From contig NZ_RWJI01000001.1 in NCBI RefSeq assembly GCF_003933235.1, positions 1,060,001 to 1,124,000 on the forward strand: 64,000 nt of DNA, in the 5' to 3' direction. How positions within the stretch are numbered: position 1 is the first letter of the stretch; each line of letters opens with the position of its first letter. A model generated the notes under the pieces. The model saw only the letters and a program-made list of their open reading frames with translations, was not told the DNA's origin and searched no databases. Origin of the DNA: Sphingorhabdus wooponensis (lineage in GTDB: Bacteria > Pseudomonadota > Alphaproteobacteria > Sphingomonadales > Sphingomonadaceae). The position numbers were made by a program, and so were the translations under genes. Shown piece after piece: positions 1 through 6,663 of this stretch.

Positions 1-13
1 ATTTAAAAGAAAA

Positions 14-120
14 GCCAGCGCCTCCCGTGCAAGGAGATGCTGGCCAAGAAGGTATCTTACAATGAAATTTATAGCAAATAAATCTGCTGGTTACCAGCAG
101 AACCTTACACATGGTGTAAG
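14..120 (+). promoter_or_regulatory. Leader with three consecutive hairpins before the replication operon
   Basis: Three inverted repeats follow one another. The first is GCCAGC (14-19) with GCTGGC (39-44), with an inner CTCC/GGAG pair. The second is CTGCTGG-TTA-CCAGCAG (84-100). The third is CTTACAC-ATG-GTGTAAG (104-120), which ends three bases before the ATG at 124. The last two are perfect 7-bp stems with 3-base loops. No T-run follows, so they are not ordinary terminators. An operator pair or a translational control structure for the coupled small genes and the primase is likely, but this is inference. Confidence 0.5.
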
Positions 121-127
121 AACATGA
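62..127 (+). CDS. Possible 21-residue leader peptide
   Basis: An ATG at 62 opens 21 codons, and the TGA at 125-127 overlaps the next start codon (ATGA). A purine-rich stretch (GAAGG, 49-53) lies about 9 bases upstream and could serve as ribosome binding site. The peptide runs through both perfect hairpins at 84-120, so ribosomes translating it would melt them. That arrangement suits an attenuator-like or translationally coupled leader. The peptide itself resembles nothing I know. The reading frame could be accidental. Confidence 0.3.
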   Translation: MKFIANKSAGYQQNLTHGVRT

Positions 128-357
128 CCCGGTCGAAAGCAGTGCGCATGCGCGCAAAACGGAAGATACACGCCCAAACGCGGGTAAGGGTCGGTAGTCA
201 CACGCTCGAAGTCACGATCTACAAAGTCGACGGATTAACGGTTATTCAAAAAGAGTGGTCACCGACCAAACCGAGCGCCGCCGAGTTGCGGAACATGAAC
301 TCTGCTCTCCACAAGTCACTTCTGGAAGCCACTTGGAAAGCCGGAGGTGCCGTATGA
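124..357 (+). CDS. Small conserved-looking protein, first of two tandem paralogues
   Basis: This is a 77-residue protein with a very basic N-terminus (Arg/Lys-rich for about 20 residues) and no signal peptide or membrane segment. Residues about 22-75 align with the next gene product: both share TR-x-R, a VxI strand, DG, I-x-K-x-W-x-P, PSAxE, then a C-terminal helix with LEA and AG. The two genes are therefore diverged tandem duplicates. It ends in an ATGA overlap with the downstream gene, so the three genes up to the primase form one coupled operon. The function is unknown; a role with the replication protein (loading, regulation or accessory DNA binding) is only suggested by position. Confidence 0.7.
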   Translation: MTRSKAVRMRAKRKIHAQTRVRVGSHTLEVTIYKVDGLTVIQKEWSPTKPSAAELRNMNSALHKSLLEATWKAGGAV

Positions 358-629
358 CCGCCTTCGAAGCAATCGGCCCGCTAGAGAGCGGCCCGGGCGC
401 GGGTCTTCCGGTAATCATGCGCACCCGTCACCGCATGTCGCCAGATTACGTCGTCCAGATCACGCTGTTCGACGGCGACGGCGTATTCACGATTGGCAAG
501 AGCTGGTATCCAGATGTCCCCAGTGCGCCTGAGATGGAGGTATTTGAAAAGAAACTGGCCAAGGTTTTGGCACCCTTCCTAGAGGCGGCGCTCCAATGCG
601 CTGGATTGATGGAAGGTGACCTATGGTGA
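354..629 (+). CDS. Small protein, second tandem paralogue, coupled to primase
   Basis: I place the start at the ATG at 354, which overlaps the TGA of the previous gene and has GGAGGT at 342-347. A longer frame from 255 lies inside the previous gene and is unlikely. The product has 91 residues, no signal peptide and no membrane segment, and is more acidic than its neighbour. Its core (roughly residues 21-80) is similar to the preceding protein, with the same I-x-K-x-W-x-P-x-x-PSAxE pattern and a helical C-terminus. Its end overlaps the primase start by 7 bases. No function can be named. Confidence 0.75.
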   Translation: MTAFEAIGPLESGPGAGLPVIMRTRHRMSPDYVVQITLFDGDGVFTIGKSWYPDVPSAPEMEVFEKKLAKVLAPFLEAALQCAGLMEGDLW

Positions 630-2836
630 ACCTTCCCCAAACAGCGCCTGCGCCTCTGCGTGATATGCCGAACTGGGTGGTTTATCGGTTGGAAAAACAC
701 CCAAACGAAGACAGGCAGGAAAAAATACCACACTGGGCCGATGGTACACAGAGGTTCGGCACACAGGGCGGACCAGAGGATCGCGCACGCCTAGTGACGT
801 TTGAGGTGGCGCGTGAGGCTGCGATACGCATGGGCTTCGATGGCGTCGGCTTTGCCCACACTGAAGGGTGCGGCATTGTTACGCTCGACTTTGACAAATG
901 CGTCGGGCCTGACGGCAAGGTGCGGCAGGACGTTCTTGACCTCGTGACCATGACGTACGCCGAATACAGTCCGAGCGGCAAAGGCATCCACGCGATCTTC
1001 ATTGGTGACGCGGATATATTGGGTAACCAAAAGGCGAACGTCAGCGAGGGGCTGGACTTCTCTGTCGAGGCATTCAGCTCAAAATTGTTTACAACTTTCA
1101 CTGGCAACACGCTGGATTACGTCGACGTACTTTACGGTGCGGACTACCTAGCGCCTTTGCCAGACATCACAATCGCCGCATGTCAGAAGCGTTTCGGTCC
1201 ACAGAAAGCCAAGGACGACCCCGACGACTTCATGATCGGACATGAGCCGAAGACTGGCCTTTCCGTGTCGCAGATGGAGGGGATGCTCGCTGTTCTCGAC
1301 CCTGACATGTCACGTGAGGACTGGATCAAGCCCGGCATGGGTCTGCATCACGAGACCGACGGCGACGACACCGGCTTCGAGATCTGGAACGACTGGTCGG
1401 CGAAGGGGTCGAAGTACCCCGGTGAGGAAGAGCTGCGGAAGCAGTGGGACAGTTTTGACCGCCGTAAAAGCTCCGGGCAGGCTAACATAACAATGCGCAC
1501 CGTTAAGAAAATGGCGAAGGAGGCTGGCTACCAAGATCCTGGCATCGACATTTCCGCTGTGCAGCCCGCAGACGTGCCGAAGGTAGACGCCACGCCGTCA
1601 CACCCCCTTCTCGACCCGTTTCCCGGCTTCATGGCGGATGTGGTATACCTCGCGCTGGCGACAGCACATAAACGCCAACCGGCTATGACGTTGCTAGGAG
1701 TGTTGGTCGCCATGGCATCAGCCTGTGGGTCGAAGATCTACCTACCGGATGGGATGCGCCTTAATTTGTACGGCCTCTGCGCTGCACCCACAGGCTCAGG
1801 CAAAGACCACATCCTCCACGTCACCGGCGAGATTGCGCGCGCGGCTGGCGCACGCAGGCTCGGTGAGTTTGCATCGGGCGCAGGCCTCGAAGATGCGCTT
1901 TGCGAGGGTGGTATTTTCGCAAGTATCGACGAAATCGCGCATGTGCTCTCAGTCCGCGGAGATAACGGCGGCCAGCATGTGAGGGAAGTCGAGAAGATGC
2001 TGCTGAAGCTGTTTTCGGCGAGCAAAGCAGATTACCATACCCGAGTGAAAGCTGGCACAGCCTCGCGCTGTGTTGCCAACCCTTCGTTGAACCTGATGGG
2101 CTTCGCCGTTCCATCCAAACTCGGCGAGGCTTTAACCGAAGGTGATATTGCCTCGGGATTGCTCAACCGGATGCTGATTGCGGTCGGAGATGGTGCGGCT
2201 CGTCCTCAGCCCGGATTGCGCGAGAAGTTCGAGCTTGATGCAACGATGATCTCAAAGCTGGAAGCCCTTCGTTTCGCATCGGGAGCGATAACATTCAGCG
2301 CCGAAGCCGAACAGCGCGTCGAAGAACTGAATGTCGAGTTGTATGATGCCGAGCAACGCTTGCCCGAGGAGGCGCCAGAACGGCTTCTTCTGTCTCGGAA
2401 ACTGGAGAAGACACTCCGCATAGCTGGCGTGCTATCCGTCTTTGACTTGCCCGGTAGCCCCCAAATTAAAATCGCACACCTCGATTGGGCTATCAATTTC
2501 GTGGAGGTAAGCGACGGCATGCTTCTTCAGTTTATCGAGCGACATATGCACGGCGGCAAGGTTCAGGCAAATGCTGCGAAGGTGAAAGACATTGCGCGCT
2601 CACTCCTACTCACGCGGCCAGAGAAGTGCCGCCCGACTGAGGCACACGCTCTGGCGAAGGGCTATGCGCCCGTATCGCTGGTTGCCAAGCGGTGTCATCT
2701 AAATGTGTCGGACATGAAAGACGCGATAGCTCAGTTGGAAATGTGTGGGGATATGCAGAAAACTACTTTTGCGCACGCGCCAACTCACGGCAGAGGCGGC
2801 AAATGCGACGTCATCTATTTTCCGAATGATTTGTGA
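623..2836 (+). CDS. Replication protein: PrimPol-like primase fused to a helicase-type ATPase
   Basis: The protein has 737 residues in three parts. Residues about 1-190 look like a mobile-element primase-polymerase domain of the NrS-1/DUF-type, with catalytic acids in LDFDKC (D89, D91) and the SPSGKGIH motif near 117-124. Residues about 205-305 match the PriCT-2 linker domain (W-x-x-x-G-M-G-L-H-H, WNDWS, W-x-S-F). Residues about 330-737 are a DUF3987-like ATPase domain with Walker A APTGSGKD (about 386-393) and a Walker B-like FASIDEI near 430. Such proteins prime and unwind DNA for replication of plasmids, satellites and integrative elements. The gene overlaps the preceding small gene and lies just before the iteron palindrome at 2847-3071, its probable binding site. 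No frameshift is seen. Confidence 0.85.
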   Translation: MVNLPQTAPAPLRDMPNWVVYRLEKHPNEDRQEKIPHWADGTQRFGTQGGPEDRARLVTFEVAREAAIRMGFDGVGFAHTEGCGIVTLDFDKCVGPDGKVRQDVLDLVTMTYAEYSPSGKGIHAIFIGDADILGNQKANVSEGLDFSVEAFSSKLFTTFTGNTLDYVDVLYGADYLAPLPDITIAACQKRFGPQKAKDDPDDFMIGHEPKTGLSVSQMEGMLAVLDPDMSREDWIKPGMGLHHETDGDDTGFEIWNDWSAKGSKYPGEEELRKQWDSFDRRKSSGQANITMRTVKKMAKEAGYQDPGIDISAVQPADVPKVDATPSHPLLDPFPGFMADVVYLALATAHKRQPAMTLLGVLVAMASACGSKIYLPDGMRLNLYGLCAAPTGSGKDHILHVTGEIARAAGARRLGEFASGAGLEDALCEGGIFASIDEIAHVLSVRGDNGGQHVREVEKMLLKLFSASKADYHTRVKAGTASRCVANPSLNLMGFAVPSKLGEALTEGDIASGLLNRMLIAVGDGAARPQPGLREKFELDATMISKLEALRFASGAITFSAEAEQRVEELNVELYDAEQRLPEEAPERLLLSRKLEKTLRIAGVLSVFDLPGSPQIKIAHLDWAINFVEVSDGMLLQFIERHMHGGKVQANAAKVKDIARSLLLTRPEKCRPTEAHALAKGYAPVSLVAKRCHLNVSDMKDAIAQLEMCGDMQKTTFAHAPTHGRGGKCDVIYFPNDL

Positions 2837-2846
2837 TTTCCGAGGC

Positions 2847-3071
2847 ATCTGTCCGCAACTGTCCGCAGTGATTTGCGGACAGATAAACGTCTGATTTCCG
2901 AGGGGTTGAGGGGTAAAATGCTTACTGTCCGCAAATACCCACCCTCACAAAATATACCTCTCCTCGTACGAGTTAGGGGGGCAAACTGCGGACAGCTCGT
3001 TTTTCCCCTGTGACCCGCATAAATCCAACATTTATCTGTCCGCAAATCACTGCGGACAGTTGCGGACAGAT
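2847..3071. repeat. Iteron-rich giant palindrome, candidate replication origin
   Basis: A perfect 41-bp inverted repeat lies at 2847-2887 and 3031-3071. Inside and between the arms are eight copies of the 9-mer CTGTCCGCA: forward at 2849, 2859, 2925 and 3036, reverse at 2874, 2987, 3051 and 3061. The copies at 2925 and 2987 mirror each other around nearly the same centre (about 2960) as the arms, so the whole 225 bp is one imperfect palindrome. The centre holds an AT-rich patch (about 2948-2956) and the palindrome CTCGTACGAG (2963-2972). A 12-bp direct repeat (TGATTTCCGAGG) occurs at 2834 and 2892. Iterons next to a primase-helicase gene are typical of satellite and plasmid origins, P4 being the classic case. 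Confidence 0.7.
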
Positions 3072-3286
3072 AGCCCCCTCGTAAAATTTTACGTGCACTC
3101 CAAACTGCCCAGCTTCTCCCGCGGAGCGTGTCACATTGCAATTTTTTACAAGTTACAGAACCATGGCTCCTCCGGGGAAGTGATCTGAAAAAACTACCGG
3201 TTGCCATAACCGCAACCGATATATCGACAAAAACGATGAAATATGCCATTTGCGCAGAGTATTTCGATTAATCTGCGGAGGCAAGC
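3072..3286. other. Non-coding stretch with a hairpin before the next gene
   Basis: Together with the iteron palindrome this makes a 450-bp gene-free region. The remainder contains AAAATTTTACG-type AT-rich DNA near 3082-3092 and a 7-bp stem hairpin CGGTTGC/GCAACCG at 3198-3218. A GGAGG ribosome binding site (3276-3280) precedes the ATG at 3287. The promoter of the next gene should be here, but I cannot pick convincing -35/-10 boxes. Confidence 0.4.
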
Positions 3287-3907
3287 ATGGGCGGACACGG
3301 ATCTGGGCGACGCAGCAACCGTTGGACCACGGACGACTGCCTCCGCATCAACCTCTCGAACCTAAAGCAGCTCGGCAATTTGCAACGGAATTGGATGGCC
3401 CGACATGAGGAAGTGAGGAGCCAATACGGCCAGACCACCGCAAGGCTAACGGTGGTAACCGACGTTCACTGCCTTGAACCTTCGCCATGTCTGAGGGTCA
3501 CGGGACACGCGTTCGGCAAGGTCATTAACTGCGTGGTGTATCTGGAAGAGCAGCCCTTGCCTTATGGCGGGGAGCGTTGGTTCGCATTGTGCCCGCATAC
3601 GGGCCGCAGGTGCACCGCGCTGGTGCTACCGCCGGGTCAGACCCACTTTGCCTCTGTAAAGGGCTGGAACGTGGCCTACGGCTCGCAACGAGAGTGCCCG
3701 ATACACCGAGGCCACCGCGCCATATACAAGGCTCAGGAGCGCCGAAAGGCGCTGTCCAAGTATACGCGTAAGCCAACGCGAGAAAGGCTGTTGGACAAGC
3801 TGATCGAGCGGCAGGTATTCGTTGATGAGCAGATCGACAAGCTGATGGAGATGGTGTTTCGATGCGATGCCGCAGCGGGTGCACGCCGACGCGGGAACGG
3901 TTGGTAG
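3287..3907 (+). CDS. Conserved hypothetical protein of the MGGHGSGRR type
   Basis: The 206-residue product begins with MGGHGSGRR, a signature of a proteobacterial protein family that usually carries a zinc-ribbon-like cysteine core. Here the core is seen as FALCPHTGRRC followed about 36 residues later by ECPIH, so the usual Cys pairs are partly replaced by His. The C-terminus (about 160-190) is a basic-then-acidic helix, TRERLLDKLIERQVFVDEQI. The same helix is encoded again at 3889-3957 in another frame, so the gene has an internal duplication with a frameshift; the present stop at 3905 lies inside the second copy. GGAGG precedes the start. The biochemical function is unknown. Confidence 0.7.
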   Translation: MGGHGSGRRSNRWTTDDCLRINLSNLKQLGNLQRNWMARHEEVRSQYGQTTARLTVVTDVHCLEPSPCLRVTGHAFGKVINCVVYLEEQPLPYGGERWFALCPHTGRRCTALVLPPGQTHFASVKGWNVAYGSQRECPIHRGHRAIYKAQERRKALSKYTRKPTRERLLDKLIERQVFVDEQIDKLMEMVFRCDAAAGARRRGNGW

Positions 3908-4029
3908 ATCGGTTGATCGAGCGTCAGGTCTTTGTTGAGGAGCAAATCGACAAGCTGGCACAGATGGGCCGTCGGGTTGTCAGTCTTGGTATTCCTGATA
4001 TCGCGAGCTTAACTTGTAACATCGGTTAG
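3862..4029 (+). pseudogene. Frameshifted second copy of the C-terminal helix, or a 55-residue overlapping ORF
   Basis: An ATG-initiated frame at 3862-4029, shifted -1 relative to the preceding gene, encodes TRERLVDRLIERQVFVEEQI, almost identical to the helix at the end of that gene. The two DNA copies (about 3778-3852 and 3889-3963) are clearly a tandem duplication. It could be the lost tail of the 3287 gene, a separately translated small protein, or the product of a programmed frameshift. No slippery heptamer is obvious. It ends at TAG 4027-4029, overlapping the convergent regulator gene. Confidence 0.45.
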
Positions 4030-4272
4030 CAGCGCAGACGGCGTTGTGTTCAGTGCCACAGCTATCGAAGTTATAACTTTCAGTGATGGGTTTCTTTGGG
4101 CGCGCTCGATCCCGCCTAAATACCTGACGTCTACCCCTACTCGGTGGGACAGCTCTTCCTGAGACATGCCCATCTGACGCCTCTTTTGGAGGACGTTGGT
4201 TGCAAAAACGCTAACCCAGTTCACCTCGCTATTCACCTGAGCGCTTAGGCGCTGTTGTAATAATTCAAACAA
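4009..4272 (-). CDS. XRE-family HTH transcriptional regulator
   Basis: A short protein (87 residues from a TTG start at 4272; 71 from an internal GTG at 4224, which gives the more usual N-terminus before the first helix). It is almost entirely one Cro/C1-type helix-turn-helix: QKRRQMGMSQEELSHRVGVD, then YLGGIERAQRNPSLKVI and a final helix. Such small regulators act as dimeric repressors on operators near their own promoter. A perfect 14-bp palindrome (4273-4286) sits immediately upstream and would control this gene and the divergent exported-protein operon beginning at 4349. Its tail overlaps the frameshifted ORF on the other strand. Confidence 0.85.
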   Translation of the reverse strand: MFELLQQRLSAQVNSEVNWVSVFATNVLQKRRQMGMSQEELSHRVGVDVRYLGGIERAQRNPSLKVITSIAVALNTTPSALLTDVTS

Positions 4273-4286
4273 GGAACTATAGTTCC
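4273..4286. promoter_or_regulatory. 14-bp palindrome, candidate operator
   Basis: GGAACTATAGTTCC is a perfect palindrome between the divergent XRE regulator and the exported-protein operon. A related half site, GGAACTA, occurs at 4340-4346 just before the start codon at 4349. The size and position fit an operator for the XRE protein, but binding is inferred. Confidence 0.5.
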
Positions 4287-4348
4287 CATCAATGATATTT
4301 GCTGGTCGAGCGCGCTGGAGAATTCTTCGCGCTTGAGGGGGGAACTAG

Positions 4349-5038
4349 ATGAAAAAATTGATAACATTCGGCGTGGCGTTTTTAGCTGCCACAGGATCGC
4401 ATGCTCAGCAGCAGGTAAGCACCGCTGAGCAAGTAGTTTCTGCTAATGCCCCGGTCGCTTTAGAGCAGTGTGAATTGCGGGTTTTCCCAACGCTTGAAGC
4501 AGGCGCCGACACACGGACCCTTGTAGGTAGCTTTGGACTAATAGGTGCGCTTGTCGATGCCGCCGCTACTGAAAAGCAAGATGCCACTGATGGTGCGTAT
4601 CTGAAAGAAGCCCTTGCACCACCGCAGCAGGTAAAAGCTCTTTCCAGCTTCGATCTTGTTGGGGCGTTAAAGTTGCCGTCGTCGAACGTGGTGTTCGAAG
4701 AACCGCTGGCTAACAAATCTCTTAATTCTAAGCAAAGGCTAACCGGTTCAACAGTCAATTGTTACTTTGAATTGGTGATCACTAAAAATCAGTACATGAA
4801 AGCGCCTCTTAGCGGCGGTTCGTTGTCAAACAGCTTTGTTCTAAGGGACTTCCGCGCAGTGAAGCCACGAGCTGGGGTGCACGCAGGCCGCGTTGGCAAG
4901 GTATACAAGGGCCGTGGAGACACGGGCCTCAAGGTCTTCCCGCCGGAAACCACTTACATGACCGAAGAGGCTGAAAAGGAGCTTCACGGAGCGTTCGCTG
5001 CCAACGTGCGGGAATTTGCGGCGAAAATAAAAAAATAG
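4349..5038 (+). CDS. Exported hypothetical protein
   Basis: The 229-residue protein begins with a clear Sec signal peptide (MKK, hydrophobic core, cleavage after SHA near residue 19). The mature part has two cysteines (CELRVFP near residue 41 and NCYFEL near 137), which could form a disulfide in the periplasm. No membrane segment follows. It has a strong GAGGGGGGAAC ribosome binding region. It is the first gene of a same-strand run (4349-7806) of exported proteins that leads into the TbpB-like lipoprotein and Slam, so a role at the envelope is likely. I do not recognise the family. Confidence 0.75.
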   Translation: MKKLITFGVAFLAATGSHAQQQVSTAEQVVSANAPVALEQCELRVFPTLEAGADTRTLVGSFGLIGALVDAAATEKQDATDGAYLKEALAPPQQVKALSSFDLVGALKLPSSNVVFEEPLANKSLNSKQRLTGSTVNCYFELVITKNQYMKAPLSGGSLSNSFVLRDFRAVKPRAGVHAGRVGKVYKGRGDTGLKVFPPETTYMTEEAEKELHGAFAANVREFAAKIKK

Positions 5039-5109
5039 CAACACTTAGGCAGGGTTGGCGGCTGTCGACACTGTGAGACTTACTTTGGCCGTTAACATTG
5101 GGGTGATAT

Positions 5110-5661
5110 ATGAAAAAAGTTGTGACTAGCATTATGATGCTAATGATTTCCACGAACGCTTTGGCACAGGGCCAAGCAAGTGTCGTTCAAACCCCGTCAG
5201 GCGCCGTCGGTGTTGCTAGCCAATCGGAGGTCACGCTACCATCCAACACAGAAGTCATTCTGCGAATGACGGATGATTTGACAACCAAGGGTGGAAAAAT
5301 CGAAGTAGGGCACGTGTTCCGGCTGACGGTTGCATTTGACGTTCGAGCACAGGGTGTTGTGGTTATCCCTGCTGGCACGCCAGCAACTGGAGAAGTAACC
5401 ATGCGAACCGGCAAGGCCGTTTTCGGCAAATCGGGAAAAATGGACGTAGAGCTGCGCCAAATCGATTTGTATGGCCGCCGCATCCCTGTGACTGGGAAAT
5501 ACCGCCAAGAGGGTGAAGGCAACACGCTAGCTGCCGTGGGTGCTGTTTTCTTAGCCGCTGGCTTGATGTTTGTTACCGGCAAGAGCGCCGTGATCCCTAG
5601 AGGCCGCGAACTTGTTGCGTACACAATCACCCCTGAACCATTTCCTGTACCCAGCAAATAA
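5110..5661 (+). CDS. Exported hypothetical protein with hydrophobic C-terminal segment
   Basis: The 183-residue product starts with a signal peptide (MKKVVTSIMMLMISTNALAQ). The mature domain is beta-rich (TEVILRMTDDLTTKGGKI, GHVFRLTV, VVIPAGTPATGEV) and resembles the conserved domain of uncharacterised alphaproteobacterial envelope proteins; the wording is reminiscent of TrbI/VirB10-type beta domains but too weak to claim. A hydrophobic stretch, AAVGAVFLAAGLMFVTG, at about 138-154 could be membrane-inserted. It lies 71 bp after the previous gene and 26 bp before the lipoprotein gene, so it is probably cotranscribed with them. Confidence 0.75.
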   Translation: MKKVVTSIMMLMISTNALAQGQASVVQTPSGAVGVASQSEVTLPSNTEVILRMTDDLTTKGGKIEVGHVFRLTVAFDVRAQGVVVIPAGTPATGEVTMRTGKAVFGKSGKMDVELRQIDLYGRRIPVTGKYRQEGEGNTLAAVGAVFLAAGLMFVTGKSAVIPRGRELVAYTITPEPFPVPSK

Positions 5662-5687
5662 TTTAGTTTCGAAGTTAGGAACGTTCT

Positions 5688-6650
5688 ATGGATAGACGTA
5701 TTGCAGTTGGCTCTGCCATCGTGTTTTCGTTGCTATCAGCCTGTGGCGGCGGCGGAAGCGGCGGCGGTGTGAGTTCAACACCAGCGCCTCCAATAAACAC
5801 TCCTCCACCTCCACCTCCACCTCCACCGCTACCACCTCCTCCTCCGCCGACTACTTTCACAAATTGGCAGTCAGCGCCTACCAATGGTGTAGTTAGGCTG
5901 TCTGGGAGCACGGTTGAGGCGCCTAATACTAACCCAACCGGATTAAGTATTTCTGGCGCTCCAAATATATTTGGCACTTTGGGCACTGTCAGTGCTGGGG
6001 ACCTCACCTTAGATATTACCTACGCGGCAAATGCCCAGACCGGTTTTGCGGTGCGAGGTGGGCTGTCATCTGTGAACTTTACTAATTCCGACGGCTCAAC
6101 GAAAATACGGCTCGCAGACAGCCCGAGTATCATAAAATATTCATCCCCCAGCGGGACAACCACGTTGTATGTGGCGGACCCAACTGTGGCTGGCTACTCC
6201 TACATGACTTATGGAGCTTGGGGTGGAAAAACTGCAACCGGAGGACTTAGTAACGGGTTCCATGGCGGCAGCGTCACACCGTCCGGATCAGTTCCTACAT
6301 CTGGTTCTGTTACATATACGGGCGCGGCAGTTGGCTATTACGCCGACGAAGGTGGAAATAGAATTCGTGAATTTACTGATCGTGTAACTTTAGCCGCAAA
6401 TTTTGGATCAAGGTCGCTGCTTTTTTCGGCACCGGGCATAGTCGGTACATTAACATACAGCTCGGGTTCGAGTACATTTTCTGGACCAATTTCGTCTAAT
6501 ACAAATTTCGGTTGGTCTGGAACCGCCACAGGTAGCTTTTATGGCCCGGGTGCTCAAGAAGTTGCGGGGACATTTTTTATGAGGAGTATCTTCGGTACTT
6601 GCAGCCCCGGATGCCAATTCGTTGGGGCGTTTGGAGCTAAGCGCCCTTAA
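5688..6650 (+). CDS. TbpB-like surface lipoprotein, predicted Slam substrate
   Basis: A 320-residue lipoprotein: the signal peptide ends in the lipobox LLSAC with Cys19 as acylation site, followed by a Gly/Ser linker and a proline-rich spacer (about residues 36-57). The C-terminal half has the hallmarks of the 8-stranded barrel of transferrin-binding-protein-B-like lipoproteins: alternating Gly-rich strands, GTATGSFYGPGAQEVAGTF near 283-301 and a terminal FVGAFGAKR. Such barrels (TbpB, LbpB, HpuA, fHbp families) are displayed on the cell surface by Slam translocons. The next gene encodes a Slam homologue 13 bp downstream. The ligand is unknown; an iron or heme source is possible by analogy only. 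A CSPGC pair lies in the last strands. Confidence 0.8.
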   Translation: MDRRIAVGSAIVFSLLSACGGGGSGGGVSSTPAPPINTPPPPPPPPPLPPPPPPTTFTNWQSAPTNGVVRLSGSTVEAPNTNPTGLSISGAPNIFGTLGTVSAGDLTLDITYAANAQTGFAVRGGLSSVNFTNSDGSTKIRLADSPSIIKYSSPSGTTTLYVADPTVAGYSYMTYGAWGGKTATGGLSNGFHGGSVTPSGSVPTSGSVTYTGAAVGYYADEGGNRIREFTDRVTLAANFGSRSLLFSAPGIVGTLTYSSGSSTFSGPISSNTNFGWSGTATGSFYGPGAQEVAGTFFMRSIFGTCSPGCQFVGAFGAKRP

Positions 6651-6663
6651 CAGGGCTATTTGA

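Noticed and set aside
2849-3069. Regularly repeated 9-mers resembling a CRISPR array
   Set aside because: Repeats are only 9 bp, occur in both orientations and are irregularly spaced; this is an iteron/palindrome structure.
2815-3249. 144-codon open frame on the minus strand across the iteron palindrome
   Set aside because: It is created by the inverted repeats; the translation is low in hydrophobic core patterns, has no ribosome binding site and matches no family.
5675-6007. Gly-rich open frame antisense to the lipoprotein gene
   Set aside because: It is the complement of the proline-rich spacer codons and has no independent support.
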